A stretch of 64,000 bases of DNA from Brevibacillus_H sp049846925 (GCF_049846925.1 NZ_JBNCMT010000012.1:62001-126000), one strand, 5' to 3'; positions 18,022 through 27,909 are shown, counted from the first letter of the stretch. The notes: a model not told the origin generated them from the letters alone. Translations and numbers: made by a program.

Positions 18022-20025
18022 TTACATGTCAGTTGGCAGAAAAATATCCACCATAGTGCCTTTTCCCTTTTTGCTTTGAAACGTGATTCGCCCCTGATGT
18101 GATTCCACAATTTTATAACACATCATCAAACCAAGGCCTGTTCCTTTTTCTTTTGTTGTATAAAAGGGCTCCCCCAGTTTCTTCATCCGTTCCTCCGGGA
18201 TTCCTGAGCCATGGTCCAGAAAACGAATCAATACTTCCTGATGTTTTCCCGGTTTCACTCGAATACGAACAATGCCGCCCGAGGTCATAGCTTCCATCGA
18301 ATTTTTCAAAATGTTGATAAACAACTGCTTCATTTGGTTCTCGTCACATGTGATTGGCGGCACCGCATCAGAAACTTTCATAGTCACCTGGACATTATGC
18401 AGCAACAATTGAGGTTGCAGGAAGGAAAGCACATTTTCCAGGATAAACTGGATTTCTTTTTGGGTTGTTTTCGTTGCTTGTGGTTTTGCAAGCGTCAAAA
18501 AATCATTAACAATTTCATTTATCCGATCAAGTTCAGCATGCATAATGTGGAAATACTCTTTTTTATAATTCTCCCCTGCTTCCAAAAATTGGACAAATCC
18601 TTTCAAAGAAGTAAGCGGGTTTCTGATCTCATGAGCGATGCCTGCTGCCAGTTCACCTGCAACGGTAAGTTTATCTGACTTGCGCAGCAATTCTTCTGTT
18701 CGCTTTCGATCAGTAATATCCTGCACAGAGCCTGTAATAGCCAGTTTTCCCCGGTAGATGGTCAAGGTAAAATATGCCTCCAGATTGACGATCGTTTTTT
18801 CCTTCTGTATCCCTCTAAACTGATGATGGGGAGTGTGAACCCCCTTGAGGCTGAGATCCAACAATTCTGCGATCTCCTGTCGGTCAGAAGGCAAAACGAA
18901 ATTAACGAAGAATTGAGCACTTATCTCATCAGCAGAATAGCCAAATATGTCAGCAAAACGAGGATTGGCATAAACGATCCGATCTTCCTGCAAGATGAAG
19001 ACCCCCAATGTTGATTCTTCTACTAGTCCCCGGTACTTTGCCTCCGCTTCGATCAATGCATCGGATGTCTCTTTTTTTTCTTTCAGTTCCAATAGCTGCA
19101 ACAAGACAGCCATACATAATACAAGGACTGCTCCAAAGGAAACGATGTATTCCTCTTGATGGACAAAAACGACTGCCGTATACATAATCAATACGCTAAT
19201 AATGGAAATGGTTGCACCATGTTTATTTCCAGAAGCAAACCGTTCCCGAATCAGATTGTATTCGTCCTCCTTTTCTTTAAAAAAAGCAGAGAACCCAATC
19301 AGCAAAAGACCCAAAGCCCAAATCGGGTCAACATATCCTCCAAAATAGCTTTGGGCGTCTTTAAATGCGAGCAGGAGCATGTTGATGCTGTTCGCAATAA
19401 ACTTCAACAGAAAACCTAGTATGAGAAAAAAAAGCACCTTGCTGTTGTCCGGCAATACAAAATACAAAATAATCGTTACAATGAATAAGCCCAAATTGGC
19501 AATGGAGTAAAAAAAATACATGTATAAATAACTGTACGTATTCAATTGTAGGGCGAAACCAAGGAAAGGTTGCACGATGAACTCATAGCTAAGCACAGAC
19601 GCAACCGCTAGAAAAATGAGTAACTCCAAAAACGTTTTAGCCACAAGATATTTCTTTCTGTAAATAAACAGCTTGTGTAAAAAGGCTGCGTAGAAACAGA
19701 CATATTGAACAGACCAAAACAGATCAGCCACGCTAGGAATGGACGGAATTTCTTGGAGGATCAGCTCCTCGTAATTCCACAAACTCTGTGCCACAAAATA
19801 GCTCAGATTCGCTGCTAGTAGAAGAGCCCAAAAGCTCTTCTCCCGTTTGCTCGAACGAAAAGCTTGATATATCCAGATGGATGATAGAAATGGAGCAATC
19901 ATATGCAAGATGTTTCCGCCGAGCAATTTGAGAAAAGCATGATCTTTGGTTACATTCAGCCAGGCACAATAAAAAGCACTGTACAGAACCATCATGATGA
20001 TTGCTTTATTCTTCGAGAGTCCCAT
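18022..20025 (-). CDS. Membrane PAS-domain sensor histidine kinase
   Basis: The 667-residue protein has about nine to ten membrane helices (about 10-305), a PAS domain (about 330-440, EDRIVYANPRFADIFGYSADEI), HisKA with phosphoacceptor in HEIRNPLTSLKG (near 462), and HATPase_c (about 550-665). The catalytic part resembles Bacillus sporulation-type kinases (KinA-E, PrkC-independent). The multi-helix N-terminus is not one I can name. ATG 20025 follows GGAGGG. No response regulator is adjacent: the genes downstream in the operon are PNPOx-like and PNPOx-GAF-LuxR, so it may be an orphan kinase feeding a phosphorelay. Confidence 0.88.
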   Translation of the reverse strand: MGLSKNKAIIMMVLYSAFYCAWLNVTKDHAFLKLLGGNILHMIAPFLSSIWIYQAFRSSKREKSFWALLLAANLSYFVAQSLWNYEELILQEIPSIPSVADLFWSVQYVCFYAAFLHKLFIYRKKYLVAKTFLELLIFLAVASVLSYEFIVQPFLGFALQLNTYSYLYMYFFYSIANLGLFIVTIILYFVLPDNSKVLFFLILGFLLKFIANSINMLLLAFKDAQSYFGGYVDPIWALGLLLIGFSAFFKEKEDEYNLIRERFASGNKHGATISIISVLIMYTAVVFVHQEEYIVSFGAVLVLCMAVLLQLLELKEKKETSDALIEAEAKYRGLVEESTLGVFILQEDRIVYANPRFADIFGYSADEISAQFFVNFVLPSDRQEIAELLDLSLKGVHTPHHQFRGIQKEKTIVNLEAYFTLTIYRGKLAITGSVQDITDRKRTEELLRKSDKLTVAGELAAGIAHEIRNPLTSLKGFVQFLEAGENYKKEYFHIMHAELDRINEIVNDFLTLAKPQATKTTQKEIQFILENVLSFLQPQLLLHNVQVTMKVSDAVPPITCDENQMKQLFINILKNSMEAMTSGGIVRIRVKPGKHQEVLIRFLDHGSGIPEERMKKLGEPFYTTKEKGTGLGLMMCYKIVESHQGRITFQSKKGKGTMVDIFLPTDM

Positions 20026-20146
20026 TCATTCCCTCCAAATTATTATAAATCTAAATATATTTAATATTATCTAAATTTTCCATGTACATCCACTTTTCCA
20101 TGAAGAAAATAGCACATTCGGCTTTATCTGTAGATGGTGAAATAGC

Positions 20147-20172
20147 AAAAAACCCCGTCTGTCGCGACGGGA
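20147..20172 (-). terminator. Terminator-like hairpin inside a divergent promoter region
   Basis: On the - strand CCCGTC-gcgaca-GACGGG is followed by GTTTTTT. It lies 122 nt upstream of the kinase start, so it could end a short leader transcript of the kinase operon. Confidence 0.6.
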
Positions 20173-20262
20173 TTTTGGAATATTGCCTGCAAGTGGAGTA
20201 CTGTACGCCTGTATAATACTGGTAGTATACTTTCTGTATGATTACTGAGGAGGGGTCCATAC

Positions 20263-22317
20263 TTGGCTGGCACGTGGGGAGATCGTTTACGTCAACTAAA
20301 ACAGCACTACTTCGTTGGGCGAGAAGCTGAAAAAGAAATCTTTCAATCTTTCCTCCTGCAACCCGAACGGACAGAACGGGTTCTTTACCTGTTTGGTCCC
20401 GGTGGAATCGGCAAATCCACCTTAATCGACCAGTTTGGTATGATCGCCAAACAACATGAGACTCCGTTTTTGGTTTTGGACAGCCGTGATTTTTCCCATT
20501 CTCCGGAAGGTTTTTGTGAAAAGCTGTATCAACTGCTCGACTTCCCCGACACTAGTGACCAGGGAACTGCGAATCAATCGACAGCAGGTAAGCTTTCGGA
20601 CTGTTTAGCCCTGGTGTTTCAGATGGCAACCGAGAAGAAAGTCGTACTTGCGATCGATACGTACGAAGAAATGGGTGATCTGGACGACTGGCTGCGTGAT
20701 TCATTCCTTGTGGAACTTCCCGATAACGTACTCGTCGTTTTGGCTGGAAGACTTCCCTTGAGCGGAGAATGGTTAAGCCCGATTTGGAGCCCTTTTGTCC
20801 AGGTGATTCCCTTATCTGTGTTTGATTGGGATACGTGTTTTGCCTATGCTGCCAGATTCCCAGGAATTTCGGAAAAACAGATCAACGAGCTGTTTTTCTT
20901 GACCAAAGGCCATCCGCTGACATTATCTTTGATTCTGAACCTTTCTCGGACACCAATCATGGAAACCGTAGACAGCAAGCTGGATGATGTTTTGAAACAG
21001 GCTGCCTCTTGCTGGTTGCGTGAAGTTTCCGACCCTTTTTTGCAGGAAATGATCGAAGCCGCATCCATGGTACGCATTTTTAATAAAGAAATGCTGGAAA
21101 CGATGTTAAACGAGACGATTTCCATCAAACAATTTGAGCAGCTAACAGCGCTCTCCTTTGTTCGAAAATCGAAGCGTGGCTGGTTCATCCACGACTTGCT
21201 CCGAGGACCGCTCAATCAGGAGTCAAAACGCAGACAGCCTACAGCGCACGAGAATATGTGGCTTCGCTGCATGGAATATATGAAGTTGCAATTGTCACAA
21301 CACGCCATGGATTCTGATTTTTCGTTATTGGCCGTTGATTTGATCTACGTCCTGGGAGACTCGAAGATCCGCTCCATTTTTCTTGATGAAACAACGGAAA
21401 ACTCCTATTACGTAAAAGCACTGCACTCGGATCAGCTAAAGGAAGCCTATCAGTACATGCAACGCGTCACCAACGAACAAAAGAATGTCATACAACAATT
21501 TTTTGATCCCCATACACACGAGCCTTATGAGAATGTTATGCCGTTTTCTTTTATTAAAAGTGCTTATGAGCTGCTTTCATTGGAAAAGTGGGCGCAGTTT
21601 GGTGAGCAGGTCGTGTATGTGATTCGAAATGGCAATCATGAAGCAGGCTGCCTGATTGTCGTCGTTCCGATTCACAGCGAATCACTGCCACATCTTGCGT
21701 CGAGCCCTGTTTCCAAGCATTATTTTCAGACGCTATCGCAGGAGGAACGTGAAAAACTGGCACAGTCACCAGAATCTCCTGCCGGATGGTTCTTTTATCA
21801 CCTCGACCAGTGGGGAGACCATAGTTCCCCTGCTCGTTCGACCTTGTTTCAAATGCTGATGCTGCTACTGATGCGCAGTGGTCTTTTCGTCCATTCATCA
21901 CCGCTGCAATTGCATCAGGATGTGATGATCAGTCTTGGTTTCGAAGAAGTACCTGCAGCAACCCACCATGATTTCGGGCATGAGTTCCTAGCAAAGACGT
22001 TTCACCTTGATCTGAGAGGCGACCAACGCTTCGCTTATTTGGAAAAGCTGCTTACCAGCTTCAGTCCCCCACCATCAGAAATACCTGAAAGTTCTAATGA
22101 GCGGATGAACGAACCGGATATCAATCATTCACCACTAACGCCTAGAGAAAAGGAAATCGTCGAGTGGGTGTTAAAGGGACTGACCAATGTTGAGATCTCC
22201 AAACATCTCTATCTGTCTGAAGTCACGATTAAAAAGCACTTGGGCAAAATTTACGCCAAGCTCGGTGTCCATAGCAAAGCACAGTTGGTAAAGAGCATCA
22301 TGAAAGGAAATCCGTAA
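20263..22317 (+). CDS. LuxR-family regulator with AAA/STAND ATPase domain (MalT-like)
   Basis: The 684-residue protein has an ATPase domain near its N-terminus (P-loop GPGGIGKSTLI at about 45-55, Walker B-like VVLAIDTYEE near 130). A helical region of about 350 residues follows, then a C-terminal LuxR HTH (LTPREKEIVEWVLKGLTNVE, LSEVTIKKHLGKIYAKLG). This is the signal-transduction ATPase plus HTH plan of large regulators such as MalT. The start is TTG at 20263, chosen because GAGGAGGGG sits 9 nt upstream and the region before it has no better start. It is divergent from the sensor kinase operon. Ligand and targets are unknown. Confidence 0.85.
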   Translation: MAGTWGDRLRQLKQHYFVGREAEKEIFQSFLLQPERTERVLYLFGPGGIGKSTLIDQFGMIAKQHETPFLVLDSRDFSHSPEGFCEKLYQLLDFPDTSDQGTANQSTAGKLSDCLALVFQMATEKKVVLAIDTYEEMGDLDDWLRDSFLVELPDNVLVVLAGRLPLSGEWLSPIWSPFVQVIPLSVFDWDTCFAYAARFPGISEKQINELFFLTKGHPLTLSLILNLSRTPIMETVDSKLDDVLKQAASCWLREVSDPFLQEMIEAASMVRIFNKEMLETMLNETISIKQFEQLTALSFVRKSKRGWFIHDLLRGPLNQESKRRQPTAHENMWLRCMEYMKLQLSQHAMDSDFSLLAVDLIYVLGDSKIRSIFLDETTENSYYVKALHSDQLKEAYQYMQRVTNEQKNVIQQFFDPHTHEPYENVMPFSFIKSAYELLSLEKWAQFGEQVVYVIRNGNHEAGCLIVVVPIHSESLPHLASSPVSKHYFQTLSQEEREKLAQSPESPAGWFFYHLDQWGDHSSPARSTLFQMLMLLLMRSGLFVHSSPLQLHQDVMISLGFEEVPAATHHDFGHEFLAKTFHLDLRGDQRFAYLEKLLTSFSPPPSEIPESSNERMNEPDINHSPLTPREKEIVEWVLKGLTNVEISKHLYLSEVTIKKHLGKIYAKLGVHSKAQLVKSIMKGNP

Positions 22318-22337
22318 GTCTTGCTGCCCGGCAGGAT

Positions 22338-22802
22338 TTACGGTTTCCAAACCGCCAGTATCAGATTGAGAACCACACCAAGATGGATTACATCAAATCC
22401 TCTCGTCATTTCCCCTATCTTGGCATGTACTAGCTCTCTTCGTTCTGCCCCCAATTCGATGGATTGCTCTACTTCCTTTTTGACTGCTTTCATTCGCGGA
22501 GCCACATACGTGAGGAAGCCCAGTAATCCAACTACCATCACCATTTGCTTAAATCCAAGCCAGCTCAGATGAAAAAATCCAGCACCTGACAGGAGGCTCA
22601 TCGTGATACCTGTAGCAAGCAAACAGACCGTGATCACCATAAAATAAAGCTCTGTCGAAAGCATCATGCGGATCAGACCAAGCTCCATTTCCGTTCCACG
22701 TAGACGCCGTATATTCCCGACCAAAAAAACACGTTCATAGATCGCTCCACCGAGCCACATAGCAACACAGATCAGGTGAATCGTTAATAACGTAGTGTAC
22801 AT
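22338..22802 (-). CDS. CopD/DUF2269-like four-helix membrane protein
   Basis: The 154-residue protein has four membrane helices with histidines in the first and last (TIHLICVAMWLGGAIYE and DVIHLGVVLNLILAVWKP). This resembles CopD-like or DUF2269 predicted membrane proteins, which may bind heme or metal; that is uncertain. It converges on the LuxR-ATPase gene with a 20-nt gap. It is similar in size and plan to the protein at 15844-16299. Confidence 0.65.
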   Translation of the reverse strand: MYTTLLTIHLICVAMWLGGAIYERVFLVGNIRRLRGTEMELGLIRMMLSTELYFMVITVCLLATGITMSLLSGAGFFHLSWLGFKQMVMVVGLLGFLTYVAPRMKAVKKEVEQSIELGAERRELVHAKIGEMTRGFDVIHLGVVLNLILAVWKP

Positions 22803-22961
22803 CCGTCATCTTCCCTCTCAACTCTTTTTTGCTCTTTTCACGAAAGAGACAAAGTTCACATCTTGTTCCTTGAGCTATCTTAGCGCATCACCACACGGAA
22901 AAACGATTATCCAAAAGTATACCTATACGTATAAAACGATACGGCAGATAAGAAAACATAT

Positions 22962-23000
22962 AAAAAGCGCAGCCCCTCTTTGTTAAAAGGTTCTGCGCTT
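22962..23000 (-). terminator. Rho-independent terminator of the DUF6273 surface protein gene
   Basis: On the - strand AAGCGCAG pairs with CTGCGCTT across a loop with its own partial pairing, followed by TTTAT. It starts 6 nt after the stop codon. Confidence 0.8.
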
Positions 23001-23006
23001 CACCTA

Positions 23007-26000
23007 TTATTTCGAAACTGTTACCTTGATCGTAATCGATCGACCTTTATACTTTGCCTTAACGGTAGCTGTACCAGAAGCGATTGCAGTAATGACACCA
23101 TTTTGAACGGTAACCACCTGCTCATTGCTCGACAACCATTCGGCTTGATCCGTAATCACCTCTTTGGAATGATCCTGGTACGTTACGGTCAACTTGATTT
23201 CTTGTTGTTTGCCTTCTACAAGTGTAACCTTCTTCTTGTTGGCTGAGATGCTTTTAATTTTCTTGTTTTCCTTCACTTCTACCTTCAATTTTACTGTTTT
23301 GCCGCCATATGTTGCGGTGATGGTTGCAGTTCCTGGGGCGATTGCCTTTACTTCCCCTTTGTCCACCGTAATCACTGAAGAATCGTCTGAAGTCCATTTC
23401 GCATCCTTGGTCACGTCCACTGTTGAGCGATTGGAGAGTTTGGCTGTCAGGTTCACTTGCTTTGTTTCGTTACTTTGCAGTGACAGACTAGCTGGAGTAA
23501 GAATCAATTCCTCTACGGTTGCTTTAGACACAGTTACGGAGATCGTCGTACTATGCCCCTCGAAGCTAACCGTCACAATGGCCTCTCCTTCTTTTTTACC
23601 TGCTCTGATCGAACCTGGTTTGACGATAGCCAGGGTATCGGAACTACTAGAATAGAGAGTCTTTTTGTCATAGGTGATCTCTTTTTCTTTGCCATCTTCA
23701 TAGACAGCAAATACCGAGAATTTCCATATACGATTTGGCTTTAGTCTTACCTGTTGTTCCGTGACTTTCAAGCCAGTCAGCTTTGCCTCTTTTTCCGCCA
23801 CTTTTACTACGCAAGAAGCCATAAAGTTTCCTGAAACTGTGGTTACTGTGATCGTAGCTTCTCCCGATGCTACAGGTTTCACGTATCCGCTCTGGTCTAC
23901 CGTGGCTACCGCAGGATTGCTACTCTTCCAGATCACTTGTTTATTGGTTGCATTCGCTGGAGTAATGAAAGCAGTCAAACCTACACTGGAATCACCGACC
24001 TTCAGACTCAAGTTACCCTGATCCACACTCACACCCGTTACTGGAATATCTTGATTCGTAGGCGGCGGCGGATTTTTTTTCACCACTTGCGCCGATGCTT
24101 GTGCTGATTCATTCCCCACATTGTCAAATGTTTTTGCTTCAATCTGTGTGGTTCCTATGGCAGTGATTGTAATCGGTGCAGCGTAGTCCGTCCATGCTCC
24201 CCACTCTCCTGAATTCTCCTTCGTACGGTATTGAGATTTCAACACACCTGACGTTGCATCCGTTCCATTGTTGATCTGGAAGGTTACGTTCTGTGTTGTT
24301 GCGGTTCCCGATGTATAGCCTATCGGTGAAGTAAACTGAATGGCTGGCAATGATGGTGCGGTTGTATCTATGATGATTTTTCCAGGGTACCGCTCTTTAG
24401 ACTTTCCATTATTTACATCAAGATCGATTGCATCATATACCCCATCAGGAATTGCGTCCGTTTCCAGGTTCCATGTAAATGTGAAATTATCTGTTTCTGG
24501 CTCAGCAGTAGGGGCGTGCATCATACCTGTCGATTTACCTACGCTCCCAAACTTTCCTTTTACCGTGACGTAATCGTTATCAATGTCCCAAACCTTCCCT
24601 GAGATGGTGAACGTTTTGTTTCCCTCTTTGTTGGATACGATTTGAGTTGCAGGACTGGTGAACTTGATAACGGGTGGATTGGTTTTAAATACACTTCCAT
24701 TTTCTAGATTTGATTGATTTCCAGCCTTGTCAACTGTCACTGCCTGAATAAACGTTAATCCCATACCTGTGATTGTGACGGGGTCTGTTAGCTTGGTCCA
24801 TGCTCCCCACGTGATCATATCATTACTCAAACGATATTCATAATGTGATACCCCAGATTCTGCGTCCGTTCCACCGTTTATTGTAAACGTGACATCCTGG
24901 TTTGTTGGATATCCAGAAGTGTAGCCAACTGGTGAGGTGAATTGGATTGTCGGTTGGGTTGGTTGAGTAAATTCGACCAGTATTTTGCCGCTGTACAAGG
25001 CAAAATCAACCTCGTCATGACTATCCTTTGCGAGAAATGGAATATTGATATATTCTCCTGGTGGCAAGCTGTTTGTTCCATCATCGGCGCTCCACGTCAG
25101 CGTGAAGTTATTTTCTGTGGGAACACTGGTGGGAGCAGAGGCTACGGTTACTGATTTGGTAATGCCTCCAATTGCTGCACTGACTGTAACGTCATCACCA
25201 TTGATGTCCCACACCTTTCCTGAAATAGAAAAGGAGCTACGCCCCCAAACATACGAAGCGTAATGATCGGCATTTGAATCGGCTAGCGTGAGATTCGGAC
25301 CCTGATCCAGGACGAATGGCTTCTCTATATCTCCAAAACCAGCAACATCAACATCTGATTTTAAATAGAGAGCAGGACGAACCCCGATGGTGTTAGCGAC
25401 AGCATTCGTTGAACTGATGTTTCCATCGCCAGAAACGCTACGAACTTTATTTGCGGTATCGGCATTTGAATCTCGTAACCAATATTCCCATGTCTTTTCT
25501 GATTGTAGATCTGATGAGCTGTATTCTGACTTCAAAACGGCCTGTGCGGTTGGATAAGCTCGATGGTTCCACTCTCTCTCATAGACATACTGCTGTATTT
25601 CCTTCAATGAAGGTACAAACACGAGATCAGTGACATCCTGGTAATAAGCTGTATCAGCATTCTTAATGTCGTCAACAGACAGGATAAGATCAGATGCATG
25701 TGCCTCTGTCCCGCCATTTTTGACAGCTTCATCTGTTATCGACAGAATCACTTTATGTGTAATTGGCTGGATGACGGAGCGTTCCAATGCTGTAAAATTG
25801 CCATCAGCTAGAAATCCCGACTCACTCTCATAATTATTGAATCCATCAGTTACATGAGCATCATCTGGCACCTGATGAGTGAAACCAACTGTGCTATCAC
25901 TCGAGTTTAGCCATTCACGCAAATTGGACGTTTTCCAAAAATTACTTCCATAAACCAAACGGTTCCCATCCTCGTCCGCACGATTCTCAGACGCATCCCC

Positions 26001-26228
26001 ATAGGCATCGAATGGCTTGATGCTAAGAATCTTATTGGAAAGTAGCAAGTAACCATTGGAGTCAGTATGAATCACCTTCCAGATAATGGGCTCTCCGTTA
26101 TAAGAGCCTAGCTGCATATATGACCCTATCGAGATGGTACCCGCTGCATGAGCATACTCAGATGTAATGGCACTAAAGAGAAACATGGCCATCATAAACA
26201 CTATTTTCCATGCTTTTTTGAAGCTCAA
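23007..26228 (-). CDS. Large secreted protein: DUF6273 plus Ig-like and Big_2 domains
   Basis: The protein has about 1,073 residues. The start is TTG at 26228, because GAGGTG lies 6 nt upstream and a signal peptide follows (SFKKAWKIVFMMAMFLFSA, cleavage near EYAHA). A longer frame from TTG 26321 begins inside the terminator of the next gene. Residues about 30-300 resemble DUF6273 (SIGSYMQLGSYNGEPIIWKV; later WLRDSNAD and VRPALYL, as in DUF6273 and C-type-lectin-like folds). Two pairs of Ig-like modules follow (about 310-720). Then come four Big_2-like domains (about 725-1073, WKSSNPAVATVD, WTSDDSSVITVD). No SLH or LPxTG anchor is visible, so it is probably secreted or loosely wall-bound. Confidence 0.82.
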   Translation of the reverse strand: MSFKKAWKIVFMMAMFLFSAITSEYAHAAGTISIGSYMQLGSYNGEPIIWKVIHTDSNGYLLLSNKILSIKPFDAYGDASENRADEDGNRLVYGSNFWKTSNLREWLNSSDSTVGFTHQVPDDAHVTDGFNNYESESGFLADGNFTALERSVIQPITHKVILSITDEAVKNGGTEAHASDLILSVDDIKNADTAYYQDVTDLVFVPSLKEIQQYVYEREWNHRAYPTAQAVLKSEYSSSDLQSEKTWEYWLRDSNADTANKVRSVSGDGNISSTNAVANTIGVRPALYLKSDVDVAGFGDIEKPFVLDQGPNLTLADSNADHYASYVWGRSSFSISGKVWDINGDDVTVSAAIGGITKSVTVASAPTSVPTENNFTLTWSADDGTNSLPPGEYINIPFLAKDSHDEVDFALYSGKILVEFTQPTQPTIQFTSPVGYTSGYPTNQDVTFTINGGTDAESGVSHYEYRLSNDMITWGAWTKLTDPVTITGMGLTFIQAVTVDKAGNQSNLENGSVFKTNPPVIKFTSPATQIVSNKEGNKTFTISGKVWDIDNDYVTVKGKFGSVGKSTGMMHAPTAEPETDNFTFTWNLETDAIPDGVYDAIDLDVNNGKSKERYPGKIIIDTTAPSLPAIQFTSPIGYTSGTATTQNVTFQINNGTDATSGVLKSQYRTKENSGEWGAWTDYAAPITITAIGTTQIEAKTFDNVGNESAQASAQVVKKNPPPPTNQDIPVTGVSVDQGNLSLKVGDSSVGLTAFITPANATNKQVIWKSSNPAVATVDQSGYVKPVASGEATITVTTVSGNFMASCVVKVAEKEAKLTGLKVTEQQVRLKPNRIWKFSVFAVYEDGKEKEITYDKKTLYSSSSDTLAIVKPGSIRAGKKEGEAIVTVSFEGHSTTISVTVSKATVEELILTPASLSLQSNETKQVNLTAKLSNRSTVDVTKDAKWTSDDSSVITVDKGEVKAIAPGTATITATYGGKTVKLKVEVKENKKIKSISANKKKVTLVEGKQQEIKLTVTYQDHSKEVITDQAEWLSSNEQVVTVQNGVITAIASGTATVKAKYKGRSITIKVTVSK

Positions 26229-26317
26229 GATCAACACCTCACTTAAATTTCTTCCGGTGACAGGCTTGTCCAACAAAATGCTTTTCCTATCTTTGAAGAT
26301 GATAGCAAGAAGAAACG

Positions 26318-26344
26318 ACAAAAAAACCTAACTAAAGTTAGGTT
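26318..26344 (-). terminator. Strong terminator downstream of the amino acid permease
   Basis: On the - strand AACCTAAC-TTTA-GTTAGGTT is a perfect 8-bp stem followed by a T run. It lies 86 nt after the permease stop. Confidence 0.85.
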
Positions 26345-26395
26345 CTGGAATATTTCGATGATTTTTTACAATTTTTCCTTACAATTCAAAAGGTA

Positions 26396-26424
26396 AGCCC
26401 TCTTCCAACGAGTGGAAGAAGGCT
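26396..26424 (-). terminator. Hairpin directly after the permease stop
   Basis: AGCCTTCTTCCA and TGGAAGAGGGCT form a 12-bp stem with one G-T pair. The tail has only four T, so it may act with the stronger terminator further on, or protect the transcript end. Confidence 0.55.
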
Positions 26425-26429
26425 GTAGC

Positions 26430-27809
26430 CTAATTATTCGTGGCAACCTGTTGATTTCCTTGCGTGCCTTTATCAGATTCTTTTCGATACAGCAGATAGC
26501 TTCCCGTGATCACCAGCAATACCATCGCATAAAACACCGTTCCCATCACAGGAGAGGTGATTACGACACCGACAAAAATGATCAGCAAGCTGATAAGTGC
26601 CATCCATGTCGTTACGGGAGCACCAAATGCACGGTACCCTTGTGGACTGCTCTCTGTTTTCCTACTCCGCAGGTGAGCAACCAACAGCATAATCCATACC
26701 GACATCACCGTGTACGCCGGAATGATCATCAAGTACCCAAAGGTTTGTTCTTCTGCAAAAAAGGCGAACAGCACACCAAGGTACAGGAACAGCACACAAA
26801 CGAGAATCGCTCGAACGGGACTTTTCTGTTTCGACAGCACGGCCAAAAACTTCGGTGCTCGTCCATCTTGTGCTTTGGCAAAGAGCATTCGCGAAGAGGC
26901 ATACATATTGGAATTGGCAGCAGAGATCATGGCGATCAACATGACGAAGTTCATGAAATCAGCAACGTAAGGAATTCCAACGGATTCAAAGACAGTAATA
27001 AACGGGCTGGCACTGGCTGAAATCTGGTTCCAGGGAACGAGACCCACGATAATCAGGATCGGCAATGCATAAAAAACCAGGATACGCAAAATCACGCCAC
27101 GTGCGGCACGAGGGATTACCTTTTCCGGTTGCTCTGTCTCGGCAAGCGTCATCCCGATCATCTCGGAACCACCGAAGGAAAACATGACGACAAGCATTGA
27201 AGCAGCGATCCCGGATAATCCAAGCGGGAAAAAGCCCTCATGTGCGGTTAGATTCGTAAAGCCAACAGGTGCAAAATTCTCCGTCCCAAAAAACAGCAGG
27301 TATCCACCAAGGAAAATAAACAGAGCTAGCACACTAACTTTAATCCCTGTCAAAACGTACTCCACTTCACCAAAAACATTCACTTTAAACAAATTCAATG
27401 CAGTAATCACAAGCGAAACAATCAAAGACAAGACCCACAGCGGCGTATCGGTAAACCAGTATTGCAAGAAGAAAGCCGATGCTACAATTTCTGCGGCCAT
27501 TACTACGACGTACATGAACCAGGACATCCAGCCAACGGAATAGCCGGCAAATCTGCCCACTGATTTTTCAATTAAATCGAGATGCGTTCTTGCTCCACGA
27601 TTGTGAACCACCATTTCTGCCAATCCTTGCATGACAGCCAAAAGGAGTAAGCCACCGATCAGGTAGGAGATTACTACCCCTGGTCCTGCCACACTGATCG
27701 AGTCACTGCTTCCCTTAAAAATTCCTGCGCCGATTGATCCTCCCAGAGCGATCATCATAATGTGGCGTGATTGTAAATTGCGAGCTAATCCATGTGATTG
27801 ATTTTTCAT
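26430..27809 (-). CDS. Amino acid permease (APC superfamily, AAT family)
   Basis: The 459-residue protein has about 12 membrane helices. The first carries the conserved IALGGSIGAGIFKGSSDSI motif, where the unwound GxG segment binds the substrate's amino and carboxyl groups. It is a proton-coupled amino acid importer of the AAT type; the substrate (GABA, proline, histidine or similar) cannot be told. It follows a TrmB-type regulator gene by 87 nt, and a sequence in that gap (27856-27866) also occurs, inverted, in the regulator's own leader. That suggests the TrmB protein controls both. Confidence 0.88.
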   Translation of the reverse strand: MKNQSHGLARNLQSRHIMMIALGGSIGAGIFKGSSDSISVAGPGVVISYLIGGLLLLAVMQGLAEMVVHNRGARTHLDLIEKSVGRFAGYSVGWMSWFMYVVVMAAEIVASAFFLQYWFTDTPLWVLSLIVSLVITALNLFKVNVFGEVEYVLTGIKVSVLALFIFLGGYLLFFGTENFAPVGFTNLTAHEGFFPLGLSGIAASMLVVMFSFGGSEMIGMTLAETEQPEKVIPRAARGVILRILVFYALPILIIVGLVPWNQISASASPFITVFESVGIPYVADFMNFVMLIAMISAANSNMYASSRMLFAKAQDGRAPKFLAVLSKQKSPVRAILVCVLFLYLGVLFAFFAEEQTFGYLMIIPAYTVMSVWIMLLVAHLRSRKTESSPQGYRAFGAPVTTWMALISLLIIFVGVVITSPVMGTVFYAMVLLVITGSYLLYRKESDKGTQGNQQVATNN

Positions 27810-27855
27810 GATTGTATGGCACCTTTCTCTACCAGATAAAAATAGACGTTATAAA

Positions 27856-27866
27856 ACTAACTACTA
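27856..27866. promoter_or_regulatory. Candidate TrmB operator before the permease
   Basis: ACTAACTACTA on the + strand. Its exact reverse complement lies at 28718-28728 just upstream of the regulator gene. An 11-bp identity in both leaders fits a shared binding site. Confidence 0.4.
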
Positions 27867-27880
27867 AAAAATCTCCCTAA

Positions 27881-27909
27881 AAGGACGGTTCAAAGCTTAT
27901 TTGAACCGT
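27881..27909 (-). terminator. Hairpin spanning the TrmB stop codon
   Basis: On the - strand ACGGTTCAAA-TAAGC-TTTGAACCGT has perfect 10-bp arms, followed by CCTTTT. The TAA stop of the regulator is in the loop. It may separate regulator from permease transcription. Confidence 0.7.

Noticed and set aside
20051..20260. 69-residue - strand ORF between the kinase and LuxR-ATPase genes
   Set aside because: It crosses the terminator hairpin and shows no protein-like pattern or ribosome binding site.
26229..26321. Longer start (TTG 26321) for the DUF6273 protein
   Set aside because: It begins in the T tail of the permease terminator; TTG 26228 has a good Shine-Dalgarno and leads straight into the signal peptide.
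26412..27020. 202-residue + strand ORF opposite the permease
   Set aside because: Composition (many His, Gln, Arg) is that of an antisense shadow of a membrane protein gene.
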